NCBI RefSeq assembly: GCF_965204195.1
Contig: NZ_OZ241975.1
Location: 3,038,001 to 3,102,000, forward strand
Reading direction: 5' to 3'
DNA: 64,000 nt
DNA from: Poriferisodalis sp965204195
Lineage (GTDB): Bacteria > Actinomycetota > Acidimicrobiia > Acidimicrobiales > Poriferisodalaceae
The notes beneath the pieces were generated by a model. That model did not search any database. It was not told the origin of the DNA and was given only the letters and a program-made list of their open reading frames with translations. Shown in pieces: positions 45,171 through 53,248 of the stretch. The translations under genes were made by a program, and so were the position numbers. Position 1 is the stretch's first letter, and each line of letters starts with the position of its first letter.

Positions 45171-45232
45171 CCGGCGATCAGCAGACACGAGCCGGCTAAC
45201 CGGCGACGAGACAGCACAGGCCGGCTAACCAG
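45162..45232. repeat. 29-bp tandem hairpin repeats between convergent genes
   Basis: Two full units and a partial third start at 45162, 45191 and 45220, a 29-base period. Each begins GCCGGCTAACC, and the first two continue GGC to make a 5-bp stem GCCGG/CCGGC with loop CTAA. Each unit carries TAA on the plus strand and TAG on the minus strand. Unit one supplies the stop of the stress/receiver gene; unit three supplies the stop of the convergent thioesterase gene. May act as a bidirectional terminator or simply reflect slippage. Confidence 0.7.
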
Positions 45233-46175
45233 TCGTGGCCTCGCGCAGGGCCGCATTGCGCGACGCAGCCATGCCGCCGGGGAACCCGATCGCCGCAGGC
45301 GCCTCGACTTGGCTCTGCAGCACCCAGCCGAGCAGGCCGTGCTGGTCGCAAATGGCCGTGTGCGTTCCCGCCAGCCCCTGGGGTGCCACCACCGTGGCCG
45401 CGTCGAAGTAGAACCACTCTCCCCCTGGAACGCGCAGCAGCTGCAGCGTTACGTCGGTGTTGATGTAGGCACCGCCGGACGGCGAGAAGTCCCACCCCAC
45501 AGCCGCGCCGAGATCGGCCAAGGTCGCAACCCGCACCAGCGGTGACGTCTCCTCGCCAGCCATGAACGGATGGTCCAACCGCAGCCACGTGCGGCCGGGG
45601 CCCGGCTCCTCCGTCGAGCCCCCGACGAAGCGAAAATCCACGGCATCGGCGTTGAAACCGGGACGCGGGTAGTCGATGTCGGGATTGGCTCCTGGGTCGG
45701 CGCGCTCGGCCGGGATCGGCGGCAGCGACTGCCCGTCACCGGTAGGTTCGTCGCCCGGCGGCGCAGTGGGGGTCAGCCATTGCGAGGTTGCCCGCGCCAC
45801 CAAGCGCCCGCGTCCCCCGCCGCCGGGCGCCTCTCGCACTTCGGCGTCAACGAGCGCCGTCCGCTTACCGCCCTTCACGATGGTCGCAGTGATCTCATAG
45901 GTCGCCATCGGCATGCCCGAGAGGATCTCCACCGTCAACCGGCTGCATACCTGCGAGATGCCGAGGCGCTGCTGCTCGCGCTCGACCGCCCAGCCCAGCA
46001 AACCGCCAATGGCACCGCCATGCATCACCTGATGCGCCCACGGTCCGCGCGTCAGCTCGGTCGCGCGCACAGCACCCCTCTCCAGAACGAAGAGCGCCGG
46101 CGGCATCACGCCCGGACGCGTGGGATTGGCGGAATGAGAGTTCGCGCTATTGGGCTCGGGTCCGATGTTCGCCAC
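45225..46175 (-). CDS. Acyl-CoA thioesterase-like hotdog protein
   Basis: A 316-residue protein of the thioesterase family with two hotdog halves. TELTRGPWAHQVMHGGAIGG is the N-terminal hotdog signature (HGG before the long helix). LTVEILSGMPMATYEITATI and GKRTALVDAEVRE continue it. In the second half AYINTDVTLQLLRVPGGEWF and GLAGTHTAICDQHGLLG resemble TesB/4HBT_3 proteins. It probably hydrolyses acyl-CoAs. The GTG at 46175 is used; an ATG at 46106 (MPPALFVLERG) is a good alternative since the first 23 residues are not conserved-looking. Confidence 0.8.
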   Translation of the reverse strand: MANIGPEPNSANSHSANPTRPGVMPPALFVLERGAVRATELTRGPWAHQVMHGGAIGGLLGWAVEREQQRLGISQVCSRLTVEILSGMPMATYEITATIVKGGKRTALVDAEVREAPGGGGRGRLVARATSQWLTPTAPPGDEPTGDGQSLPPIPAERADPGANPDIDYPRPGFNADAVDFRFVGGSTEEPGPGRTWLRLDHPFMAGEETSPLVRVATLADLGAAVGWDFSPSGGAYINTDVTLQLLRVPGGEWFYFDAATVVAPQGLAGTHTAICDQHGLLGWVLQSQVEAPAAIGFPGGMAASRNAALREATTG

Positions 46176-46258
46176 GGCGACAAGCTAGGTGGCAGGATGT
46201 TGGATCGCCTGTTTCCGCATTCGAGCGGTACCGGCGAGTCAGAGGGGAAGGGGGCGAC

Positions 46259-47083
46259 GTGACCGACACTGCCACGCCCGCTCCCCAAGCACCAGCGGTG
46301 GCGATGGAGCTGCCATGGTGGGCGCGCCTGCATCCGATCGGCTGGCTGGCGGGTGCCACGATCCTCTTCGGAATCATCGCCCGGCTGCTCTGGGACACCG
46401 AGTACTGGATCGGCAACCTGGTGTGGTGGAACTGGCTGGTGCTCGCGGGCGCGCTCGCAATGGGCCTCTGGCACGACGGGCTGGATCGCCTCCGCCGCGG
46501 CGTGGAGTCGATCGCCACGTTCAGCCTGACCGCGGCGTGGATCCTGGCGTGGGTGGTCTTCCTGCTCCAGCTGTTCAACGTGATCACCCGCTACGGCAAC
46601 GACCTCGTCGAGACCGACATCCTCTTCGGCGAGACCACCAGCCTGGCGTGGCAGTCGTTCGCGCTCATGTTCCTGCTCGCCATCAACTTCGGCGTGCGCG
46701 ACGGCGTGAACCCGCGCATCGACTTCTGGTGGGCCAACTTCAGCGCCAAGCGCAAGGCCTGGCTCGATTTCATCATTCACTCGGCCCTGCTGCTGCCGTT
46801 CATCATCATGGCCATCCGGATCCTCCGGGGCTACGCGGCCACCTCACTGGGCCGCCGGCACAACGGCGAGTGGCCGAGCAGCTGGCGCGTCTGGGAGAGC
46901 TGGGAGCAGGGCGTCGACGCGGGCAGCCTCCCGGTGGGGCCGATCAAGGTGATGATTCTCATCGCGTTCATCCTGTTCGGCCTGCAGATCCTTGCGGAGA
47001 TGATCAAGACCGGCTTCGTGATGATCGGCGACGACGAGAAGGGCGACTTGGTCGAGCACGAGTCGCCGCTTCGGGTCGAATAG
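46259..47083 (+). CDS. dctQ: TRAP transporter small permease subunit (DctQ)
   Basis: A 274-residue membrane protein, larger than minimal DctQ, with about six hydrophobic segments. FNVITRYGNDLVETDILFGE and SLAWQSFALMFLLAINFGVR carry the DctQ helix pattern, followed by the DGVNPRIDFWWANFSAKRKA segment. DctQ joins DctM in the sodium-driven solute importer fed by the periplasmic or lipoprotein DctP. The start is a GTG at 46259 after GAGGGGAAGGGGG. It is separated from dctM by 7 bases. Confidence 0.85.
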   Translation: MTDTATPAPQAPAVAMELPWWARLHPIGWLAGATILFGIIARLLWDTEYWIGNLVWWNWLVLAGALAMGLWHDGLDRLRRGVESIATFSLTAAWILAWVVFLLQLFNVITRYGNDLVETDILFGETTSLAWQSFALMFLLAINFGVRDGVNPRIDFWWANFSAKRKAWLDFIIHSALLLPFIIMAIRILRGYAATSLGRRHNGEWPSSWRVWESWEQGVDAGSLPVGPIKVMILIAFILFGLQILAEMIKTGFVMIGDDEKGDLVEHESPLRVE

Positions 47084-47090
47084 CCGCTCC

Positions 47091-48659
47091 ATGACCGATC
47101 TTCTGGCCATATTCGGCATGGACACGGGCGTCTTTTTGGCGCTGACGATGTTCATCGTCTTCATGGCGATGATCCTCACCGGCTACAACGTCGCCTTCTC
47201 GTTCGCCGCGACGGCTTTGGCGTTCGCATTCATCGGCGATATCACCGGCTCGTTCAACACCGCCACGCTGAACACGCTGCCGGCGCGCTGGTTCGTGAAC
47301 ATCAGCGACCCGGTGCTGCTGGCGGTGCCGCTGTTCGTGCTGATGGGCGCCATCCTGGAGCGATCCGGCATGGCAGAGCGGCTGCTGAACGCCGTCGGCA
47401 TGCTGATGGGCGCGCTGCGCGGCGGAGTGGCCGCTGCGGTGGTGCTGGTGGGCACGTTGCTGGCCGCTGCGACCGGCGTCGTGGCCGCGACTGTCATCGT
47501 GATGGGCCTGCTGTCGCTGCCGGCGATGGTGCGGCTCGGCTACGACAACAAGCTCTCGACGGGTGCCATCACCGCCTCAGGAACGCTCGCGCAGCTGCTG
47601 CCGCCCAGCATCGTGCTGATCCTGCTGGCACAGCAGATGGGCGTGGGCATCCTGGGCCTGTTCGCCGGCGCGCTGCTGCCCGGCCTGATGCTCAGCGGCC
47701 TGTACGTGGCCTACGTGCTGGCCGTGTCGTGGTGGAAGCCCAACATGGGCCCGGCCATGCCAGTCGAGGAACGCAAGCTGGAAGGCAACCCGTCGATCCA
47801 GACCAAGCTGCTGATCGCTGCGCTGCTGGGCTTCATGGTCGGGTGCGTGATGCTGCTGAGGGACCTGCGCACGGCCCTGATCGTCGCAGTGCTGGTGCTG
47901 GTCGTGAGCTTCGCGATCATGGCGTTCACCCGCATGCTGGCGTGCGAGGTGCTCATCGCGATCGTGCCGATCGTGGTGCTCATCCTGGGTGTGCTCGTGT
48001 CGATCTTCCAAGGGATCGCCACGCCGTCGGAGTCGGGCGCTGTCGGCGTGTTCGGAGCACTTGCCCTCACGGGCTTGAACTGGCTCTTCGACCGCCTGCT
48101 CATGCGCGAGGGCGCCACCCACATCACGCCCCAGTGGCGGCTCAGCCGTTCGGCTGCAATGCAGGCGGGCAAGTCCACCGCCAGCGTGGTGGTGCTGGTC
48201 ATGACGCTGCTGTTCAGCTCCACCTTCTTCAGTGCCATGTTCTTCCAGCTCGGCGGCTCCGATCAGACCTCCGAATGGCTGACCTCCATCGGCGGCGGCA
48301 AGCTGGGCTTCGTCATCGTCGCGATGATCGCCGTGTTCCTGCTGGGCATCAATCTGGAATTCCTCGAGATCACGTTCATCGTGGTGCCCATCTTCGTTCC
48401 GGCCATGGAAATTCTGGGCTTCACCCAAGACGAGAAGATCTGGTTCGCCGTGATGATGGCGGTGAACCTGAACATGGCGTTCATCTCGCCGCCGGTGGGT
48501 TTTTCGCTGTTCTACCTCCAAAGCGTGGCACCGCCAGAAGTGCGCACCGCCGACATCCACAAGGGCGCCATCCCGTTCATGGGGCTCCAGTCGATCGCGC
48601 TGGTCATCCTCGGCGTATTCCCAGGCATCGTGTACACGTCGCTCGAATTGTTCAGTTAG
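47091..48659 (+). CDS. dctM: TRAP transporter large permease subunit (DctM)
   Basis: A 522-residue polytopic protein of the DctM family. Typical stretches are FVNISDPVLLAVPLFVLMGA, STGAITASGTLAQLLPPSIV, QGIATPSESGAVGVFGALA and MMAVNLNMAFISPPVGFSLF. It is the sodium-coupled transport subunit. Extra hydrophobic segments around LIVAVLVLVVSFAIMAF fit the longer DctM variants that occur with keto-acid-type systems. It sits between dctQ and dctP, giving a complete TRAP set in one direction. Confidence 0.92.
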   Translation: MTDLLAIFGMDTGVFLALTMFIVFMAMILTGYNVAFSFAATALAFAFIGDITGSFNTATLNTLPARWFVNISDPVLLAVPLFVLMGAILERSGMAERLLNAVGMLMGALRGGVAAAVVLVGTLLAAATGVVAATVIVMGLLSLPAMVRLGYDNKLSTGAITASGTLAQLLPPSIVLILLAQQMGVGILGLFAGALLPGLMLSGLYVAYVLAVSWWKPNMGPAMPVEERKLEGNPSIQTKLLIAALLGFMVGCVMLLRDLRTALIVAVLVLVVSFAIMAFTRMLACEVLIAIVPIVVLILGVLVSIFQGIATPSESGAVGVFGALALTGLNWLFDRLLMREGATHITPQWRLSRSAAMQAGKSTASVVVLVMTLLFSSTFFSAMFFQLGGSDQTSEWLTSIGGGKLGFVIVAMIAVFLLGINLEFLEITFIVVPIFVPAMEILGFTQDEKIWFAVMMAVNLNMAFISPPVGFSLFYLQSVAPPEVRTADIHKGAIPFMGLQSIALVILGVFPGIVYTSLELFS

Positions 48660-48781
48660 CTGCAGCCAAGTCATCAGTTCTCTGCATCCGGCTGCGTCAG
48701 CCCGTCAGGCGTGGTTTCGACGCGTGCTAATTTCGCGCCACGTGTAGGCGCGGCTTGCGCGCCCGCGGGGAGGCACTACCT

Positions 48782-50011
48782 ATGACCATGCACGACGAGG
48801 CCAGTCCGGAGACTGCCCTCGATGAAGTCATCGAAGACGCCGGCTTTGACCGGCGATCGTTCCTCAAGGCCGGTCTCGGCGTAGCAGGATTCGCAGCGGC
48901 CGCCACGGTGCTCAACGCCTGCACCTCCGACGACGGAGACACAGCAGCGACGACCGAAGGTCCCGCCGCCACCGACGCGCCGGCCACATCGGTGGCGCTC
49001 ACCCAGGACGGTCCCGAGATCGAGTGGGAAATGGCCACAAGCTGGCCGGCAGCGCTGGTGACCCTGTTCGGCTCGGCCAACTTCTTCGCCGAGCAAGTGA
49101 GCCGGCTCACCGGCGGCAGGTTCAAGATCAATCCTCGACCGGCCGGCGAGATCGTGGGCGGCCTCGAAGTGCTGCCCACCGTGCGTGACGTGGGCGTGCA
49201 GGCCGGCCACACGGCGTCGTACTACTACGTGGGCCTCAGCCCCGTGCAGCAGTTCGGCACCGCCGTCCCGTTCGGGCTGACGCAACGACAGCAGAACGCC
49301 TGGCTGTACAAGGGCGGCGGCCTCGACATGCTCAACGAGTTCTACGCCGAAGAGCATGGCGTCATTGCCTTCCCGGCCGGCGGCACGGGCTGCCAGATGG
49401 GCGGCTGGTTCACCAAGGAGCTCAATTCGGTCAGCGACCTGCAGGGCCTGAAGATGCGCATCCCCGGCCTTGCGGGGCGTGTCCTCGAGAGCCTCGGCGG
49501 CGAGCAGGTCACCTTGGCGGGCGGCGAGATCCTGCCCGCCATCCAGCAGGGCGCGATCGACGGCGCCGAGTTCGTGGGACCCACCGACGACCTGATCCTG
49601 GGCTTGGACCAGTTCGCCGGCGAGCTGTTCTACTACCACCCAGGCTGGTGGGAGCCGGGCACGGCAGTAGAGGTGCAGTTCCCGCTGTCGCTGTGGAACG
49701 ACCTTCCGGAGGAGTACCAGGCAGCCATCGAAATTGCGGCGGCATCGGCGAACATCAACACGATCGCCGACTACGACGTGCGCAACCAGGCCGACCTCCA
49801 GCGCGTCAAGGAATTCGCCAGTATTCGCGAGTTCCCGGCCGAGCTGATGGCAGCGTTCAAGGAAGAGACCGAGAACGTGCTGGACGGCGTGGCGGCGGAC
49901 GACGCTCGCTTCGCTGCCATCTTGGCACCGTGGCGGGAGTTCCGTGACGGCATCGCCGAGTGGCACGGCCTGGCGGAGCGTTCCTTCCTGCACCAGCAGA
50001 CTCAGATCTAG
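48782..50011 (+). CDS. dctP: TRAP transporter solute-binding protein (DctP), Tat lipoprotein
   Basis: A 409-residue binding protein. DRRSFLKAGLGVAGFAAAAT is a twin-arginine signal, followed by the lipobox LNAC, so it is exported folded and lipid-anchored. The mature domain opens WEMATSWPAALVTLFGSANF with FKINPRPAGEIVGGLEVL and the ligand-binding Arg segment DLQGLKMRIPGLAGRVLESL. The TSWP start resembles TakP-type proteins that bind 2-oxo acids, so a keto acid or hydroxy acid is the likely ligand. The start is the ATG at 48782 after GGGGAGG; an in-frame codon at 48755 is upstream of that site. Confidence 0.9.
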   Translation: MTMHDEASPETALDEVIEDAGFDRRSFLKAGLGVAGFAAAATVLNACTSDDGDTAATTEGPAATDAPATSVALTQDGPEIEWEMATSWPAALVTLFGSANFFAEQVSRLTGGRFKINPRPAGEIVGGLEVLPTVRDVGVQAGHTASYYYVGLSPVQQFGTAVPFGLTQRQQNAWLYKGGGLDMLNEFYAEEHGVIAFPAGGTGCQMGGWFTKELNSVSDLQGLKMRIPGLAGRVLESLGGEQVTLAGGEILPAIQQGAIDGAEFVGPTDDLILGLDQFAGELFYYHPGWWEPGTAVEVQFPLSLWNDLPEEYQAAIEIAAASANINTIADYDVRNQADLQRVKEFASIREFPAELMAAFKEETENVLDGVAADDARFAAILAPWREFRDGIAEWHGLAERSFLHQQTQI

Positions 50012-50138
50012 CGCCCGGACCGGCACTGGTGGCCGACGCCAGCGCCCGGCACCGGCGGCCAGCACCCAGCATCGCGGCTTCGCGCTGTTGACGCGCGGCC
50101 GTCGTCGGGGGCGGATCGGCAGCGCGTAGCCTGCCGCC

Positions 50139-51068
50139 GTGCATCCGTTCAGATTCGGCGTCCAGTACGGCAAGCCGGAGAGTCCTGCGGCGTTCCGCGA
50201 GATGGCGCGCAAGGTTGAGGACTTGGGCTATTCGTCGCTGTTCTGCCACGACCATTTCTGGGACAGCTGGTCGCCCATCGTGCATCCCGCTGTTGCGGCG
50301 GAGATCACCACGACGTTGCGGGTGGGGACGCTGGTGTTCGCTGCCGACTATCGCCACCCCGCGGTGCTGGCGAAGGACTTCGCCACGCTCGACCTGCTCG
50401 CGGAGGGCCGCACCGAGTTCGGCATCGGCGCCGGCTGGCTGACCGACGACTACGAGCAATCGGGCATCCCGCTGGACCGCCCGGGTGTGCGCATCGATCG
50501 CATGATCGAGGCGTTGGAGGTCATCAAGGGGCTGTGGCGGGGCGAACCCTTCGACTACGACGGCGAGCACTACCAGATCTCCGGCATGGTCGGCCGCCCG
50601 CTCCCCCACTCTCCCGGCGGCCCGCCGGTCATCATCGGCGGCGGCGGCAAGCGGGTGCTGAGTGAGGCTGCCCGCCTGGCCGACATCATCAGCCTCAACC
50701 CCAATCTGCGGTCGGGCACCGTGGGGCCCGATGCCGCCCGCAGCTCGGTGGCGGCCAAGTTCGCAGAGCGCCGCCAGTGGATCGCCGATGCCGCCGGCGA
50801 CCGCTTCGCCGACATCGAGATCCAGCTCAACACGTTCATGGCGCTGGTGACCGAGGACGCTGACAGCATCCTGGAGCAGTTCGCTCCCGGCTTCGGGCTG
50901 ACGCTGGACGAGGCCCGCGAGGTGCCCTTGGTACTGGCCGGCACGGTCGACGACATCTGCGAGCAGTTGCACCACCATCGCGAGACCTACGGCGCCAGCT
51001 ACATCATCGTGCACGACCCCGAGGTCGATGCGATGGCCCCGGTGGTGGCCCGGCTCGCCGGCACCTGA
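50139..51068 (+). CDS. LLM-class F420-dependent oxidoreductase
   Basis: A 309-residue luciferase-like monooxygenase-fold protein. It opens MHPFRFGVQYGKPESPAAFR, with SLFCHDHFW, RVGTLVFAADYRHPAVLAKD and GRTEFGIGAGWLTDDYEQSG, the pattern of actinobacterial F420-dependent enzymes (TIGR03621-like group). PPVIIGGGGKRVLSEAARLA is the C-terminal signature. Uses F420 or FMN; the substrate is unknown. The start is a GTG at 50139. The preceding 127 bases after dctP hold GC-rich imperfect repeats of GCGCCCGG and no gene. Confidence 0.86.
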   Translation: MHPFRFGVQYGKPESPAAFREMARKVEDLGYSSLFCHDHFWDSWSPIVHPAVAAEITTTLRVGTLVFAADYRHPAVLAKDFATLDLLAEGRTEFGIGAGWLTDDYEQSGIPLDRPGVRIDRMIEALEVIKGLWRGEPFDYDGEHYQISGMVGRPLPHSPGGPPVIIGGGGKRVLSEAARLADIISLNPNLRSGTVGPDAARSSVAAKFAERRQWIADAAGDRFADIEIQLNTFMALVTEDADSILEQFAPGFGLTLDEAREVPLVLAGTVDDICEQLHHHRETYGASYIIVHDPEVDAMAPVVARLAGT

Positions 51069-51116
51069 GACCTGCCAGCAGTGAGACTCAAGGGGCTCGC
51101 TGCCGCGGCGGGATAG
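51069..51116 (+). pseudogene. Relic of the 3' end of a retropepsin-like protease gene
   Basis: In frame the bases encode DLPAVRLKGLAAAAG and a stop. The intact protease gene downstream ends RLSAVRLKALAAH. The shared stretch TGAGACTCAAGG plus GCTCGCTGCC is nearly identical at 51082-51104 and 53058-53080. No upstream part of a protease is present, since the LLM gene stop lies directly before. It looks like one end of a duplication whose body has been lost. Confidence 0.55.
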
Positions 51117-51130
51117 CTCGCCGCAGTTGC

Positions 51131-52440
51131 TCAGGGACCGAGTGCCGCCACGGGAACGACGGCGACGCCGTCATCCTCACGCGCCACTCGCAGGCCCGTG
51201 TGACTGCCCGGGGCGCCTACTCCGAACACTGCAACCAGTTTGGAGGGCGGTCGCTTGCCCGCGTCCCGCGTTCGCTGGGCGAGCAGCTTCAACGCTCGCT
51301 TCGCCTTGTCGAGCGACACGTCGTTGCAACTCAGCTTGACCTCCACTGCTGTCCACCTGCCGTCGCGGTCTTCCACTACCGCGTCGACCTCGAATCCGCT
51401 CTCTGCGTAGTACCGAACCTCGGCATCGTTCGCGTCGGCATAGGCCCGCAGGTCTCGCATGACCAGCGACTCGAAGGCTCCGCCCAAGTACTCGGGTTCT
51501 TCCGCTAGCCGCCGGGGACCGACCCTGAGCACCGAGGTCGCGACGGATGGGTCTGCCAAGAAGCGCTTGGGCGTCACTCGCATTGCCTGCTTCGAGGCGG
51601 GCTGGAAGCCCCAAGGCTGGCAGTCTTCCCGCAGATAGACGTCTTCGAAGGCCTGCAAGTACGCGGGAAGCGTCTTGCGGTCCAAAGGAGGTCGCGGTTC
51701 GCCTTCCGCGGTGTCACGAGCCAGCGCACTCGCCGAGGCGACGGTGCCCAGATTTCGAGCCAGTGACCGCAACACGCGCCGAGCGGTCTCGGTGCTCGTG
51801 TACGGGGGCGCATCTGCACTGCGCCGGATGTCGATGCCGCACATCGCGTCCACATACGAGTCGACATAGCGCAGCGCCCCGAGAGCGGCATCTTCAACGT
51901 CGCAGGCCAACCACCCCGGCAGATCGCCTCGCACAACTCCAGGCGAGACAGAGACTCCTCCGCGACAGCATCCACGGCGTCGCCTCTCAGCAGGGCACCC
52001 AAAGACACGGCTCCATTCGACATGCCTGTCTCGAACGAGGAGAACGTCCTCAGACGAATCGGCGCGAGCCGGCCCGCACCCGAGTGGCGAATCGGATTGT
52101 CGGGCAGTGTCGACGAGCCGGTCAGAATGAACTGGCCCGGAGCGCTGCCGCGCCGATCGCACTCCCGCCGCACCGCATTCCAGATGGCGGGAGCGATCTG
52201 CCATTCGTCTACCAACAGCGGGGCCGGACGGTCCAGCAGGCTGCGCAGTGCGGCACGCGACGCATCGGCCAGCTCGATCTCATCCACGGCCAGGAATGAC
52301 GCCGCCGCCTGGTTCCCGGTCGTGGTCTTTCCGCACCCCCGCGGACCCTCGATCACCACCGCAGGCGAGAATTGCAGGGTGTCTCGGAGCTTGGCGTCTG
52401 CCAGGCGCGGCACGTACTCCTGGGCAGATATTGAACTCAT
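51131..52440 (-). pseudogene. DUF4143-type AAA ATPase, split by a frameshift
   Basis: Two overlapping frames make one protein. From the ATG at 52440 the first reads MSSISAQEYVPRLADAKL, with Walker A VVIEGPRGCGKTT, then PLLVDEWQIAPAIWNAVRRE and FILTGSSTLPDNPIRHSGAG, up to ICRGGWPA near base 51900. The sequence then continues in another frame as CDVEDAALGALRYVDSYVD and on through DUF4143 to the nuclease-like end GFEVDAVVEDRDGRWTAVEV. A lost base (or base-calling error) around 51895-51915 explains the shift. Proteins of this family are stand-alone ATPases of uncertain role. Intact, it would have about 435 residues. Confidence 0.8.
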
Positions 52441-52457
52441 GTCTCCGGCCGTAGTTC

Positions 52458-52494
52458 CCCGATATCTTGGGTAGTCATCACCCAATATATCGGG
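52458..52494. promoter_or_regulatory. Palindromic operator-like element upstream of DUF4143 ATPase
   Basis: CCCGATATCTTGGGT (52458-52472) and ACCCAATATATCGGG (52480-52494) form a 15-bp inverted repeat with one mismatch around a 7-base spacer. It lies 18-54 bases upstream of the ATPase start codon, where an operator or a 5' leader hairpin would be. The AT-rich core stands out from the local sequence and could include the promoter. No regulator gene is next to it. Confidence 0.55.
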
Positions 52495-52505
52495 TGATGT
52501 CGGTC

Positions 52506-52539
52506 ATGGCCCGGCGCGCGGGCACCTGAGGTCTGTCAG
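52506..52539 (+). repeat. Partial copy of the LLM gene 3' end
   Basis: These 34 bases match 51045-51078 (the last codons of the LLM oxidoreductase gene and the bases just after its stop) at 28 of 34 positions without gaps. The two copies bracket the DUF4143 ATPase gene in direct orientation. Confidence 0.6.
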
Positions 52540-52709
52540 TTGGTGGGTCGCGACTGACGCGATTTCGCTGCGACAATGAACCCATGACGTCGACTCCAGA
52601 AGATTCCGTGCCCGAAAATGATGGTGATGTGACTCGCGACGTACGCGAGGCTCACCGACGCAGCCGTCGGCTGCCGTCTTTACGCCCTGTTCGACAGAGG
52701 AGGCCTCCT

Positions 52710-53087
52710 GTGGGCACCACGCACATCACCGTCACCGTCAAGAACCCAGCAGCACGCGACCGCGCCTGGCAAGGCGAGTTCCTGGTGGACACCGGCGCCA
52801 TAGATTCGCTGGTGCCGCGCCAGCACCTCGAGGCCATCGGCGTCGAGCCGTTCGGATCTCGCACATATGAGATGGCGGACGGCCGTCGGCTGCAATTCGA
52901 CATCGGGCTTGCCGAATTGAAGTTCATGGACGAGACAGTCGGCGGCACCGTCGTGTTCGTCGACGACGACGTCGAGCCGCTCCTGGGCCTCACTGCGCTG
53001 GAGTCGGCCGGCATCGAAGTCGACCCGCGCAACCAGCAGCTCAAGCGCCTGTCTGCTGTGAGACTCAAGGCGCTCGCTGCCCACTGA
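52710..53087 (+). CDS. Clan AA (retropepsin-like) aspartic protease
   Basis: A 125-residue single-domain aspartic protease of the retroviral type, which must dimerise to form one active site. EFLVDTGAIDSLVPRQHLEA contains the catalytic Asp27 in DTG. The flap region is YEMADGRRLQFDIGLAELKF, and EPLLGLTALESAGIEVDP is the second conserved block. The open frame extends to an ATG at 52584, but AGAGGAGG directly before the GTG at 52710 and the family-like opening VGTTHITVTVKNPAARDRAW decide the start. The target is unknown. A relic of another copy's 3' end lies at 51069. Confidence 0.78.
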   Translation: MGTTHITVTVKNPAARDRAWQGEFLVDTGAIDSLVPRQHLEAIGVEPFGSRTYEMADGRRLQFDIGLAELKFMDETVGGTVVFVDDDVEPLLGLTALESAGIEVDPRNQQLKRLSAVRLKALAAH

Positions 53088-53248
53088 CTCACGCCGGGGA
53101 GTACATCGCTTCGGGTCATTCGAGGCGCTGCCATGACGATTTCCCCATGTCGCGCATCGAGGTGCTGCTCTCGGAGGAGTTTGATCGGGTTGTCAGCGGA
53201 TGATGCGCTGACGGCAGCCGCGGCGGCGCGGGGGCGGGTCGCTTATGG

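Noticed and set aside
50012..50138. GC-rich imperfect repeats of GCGCCCGG after dctP considered as a terminator
   Set aside because: No clean stem followed by T residues could be drawn, so I do not call a terminator.
53144..53240. Short frame MSRIEVLLSEEFDRVVSG followed in another frame by SADDALTAAAAARGRVAYG
   Set aside because: Could be a decayed antitoxin-like gene, but the pieces are too short and match no family I can name.
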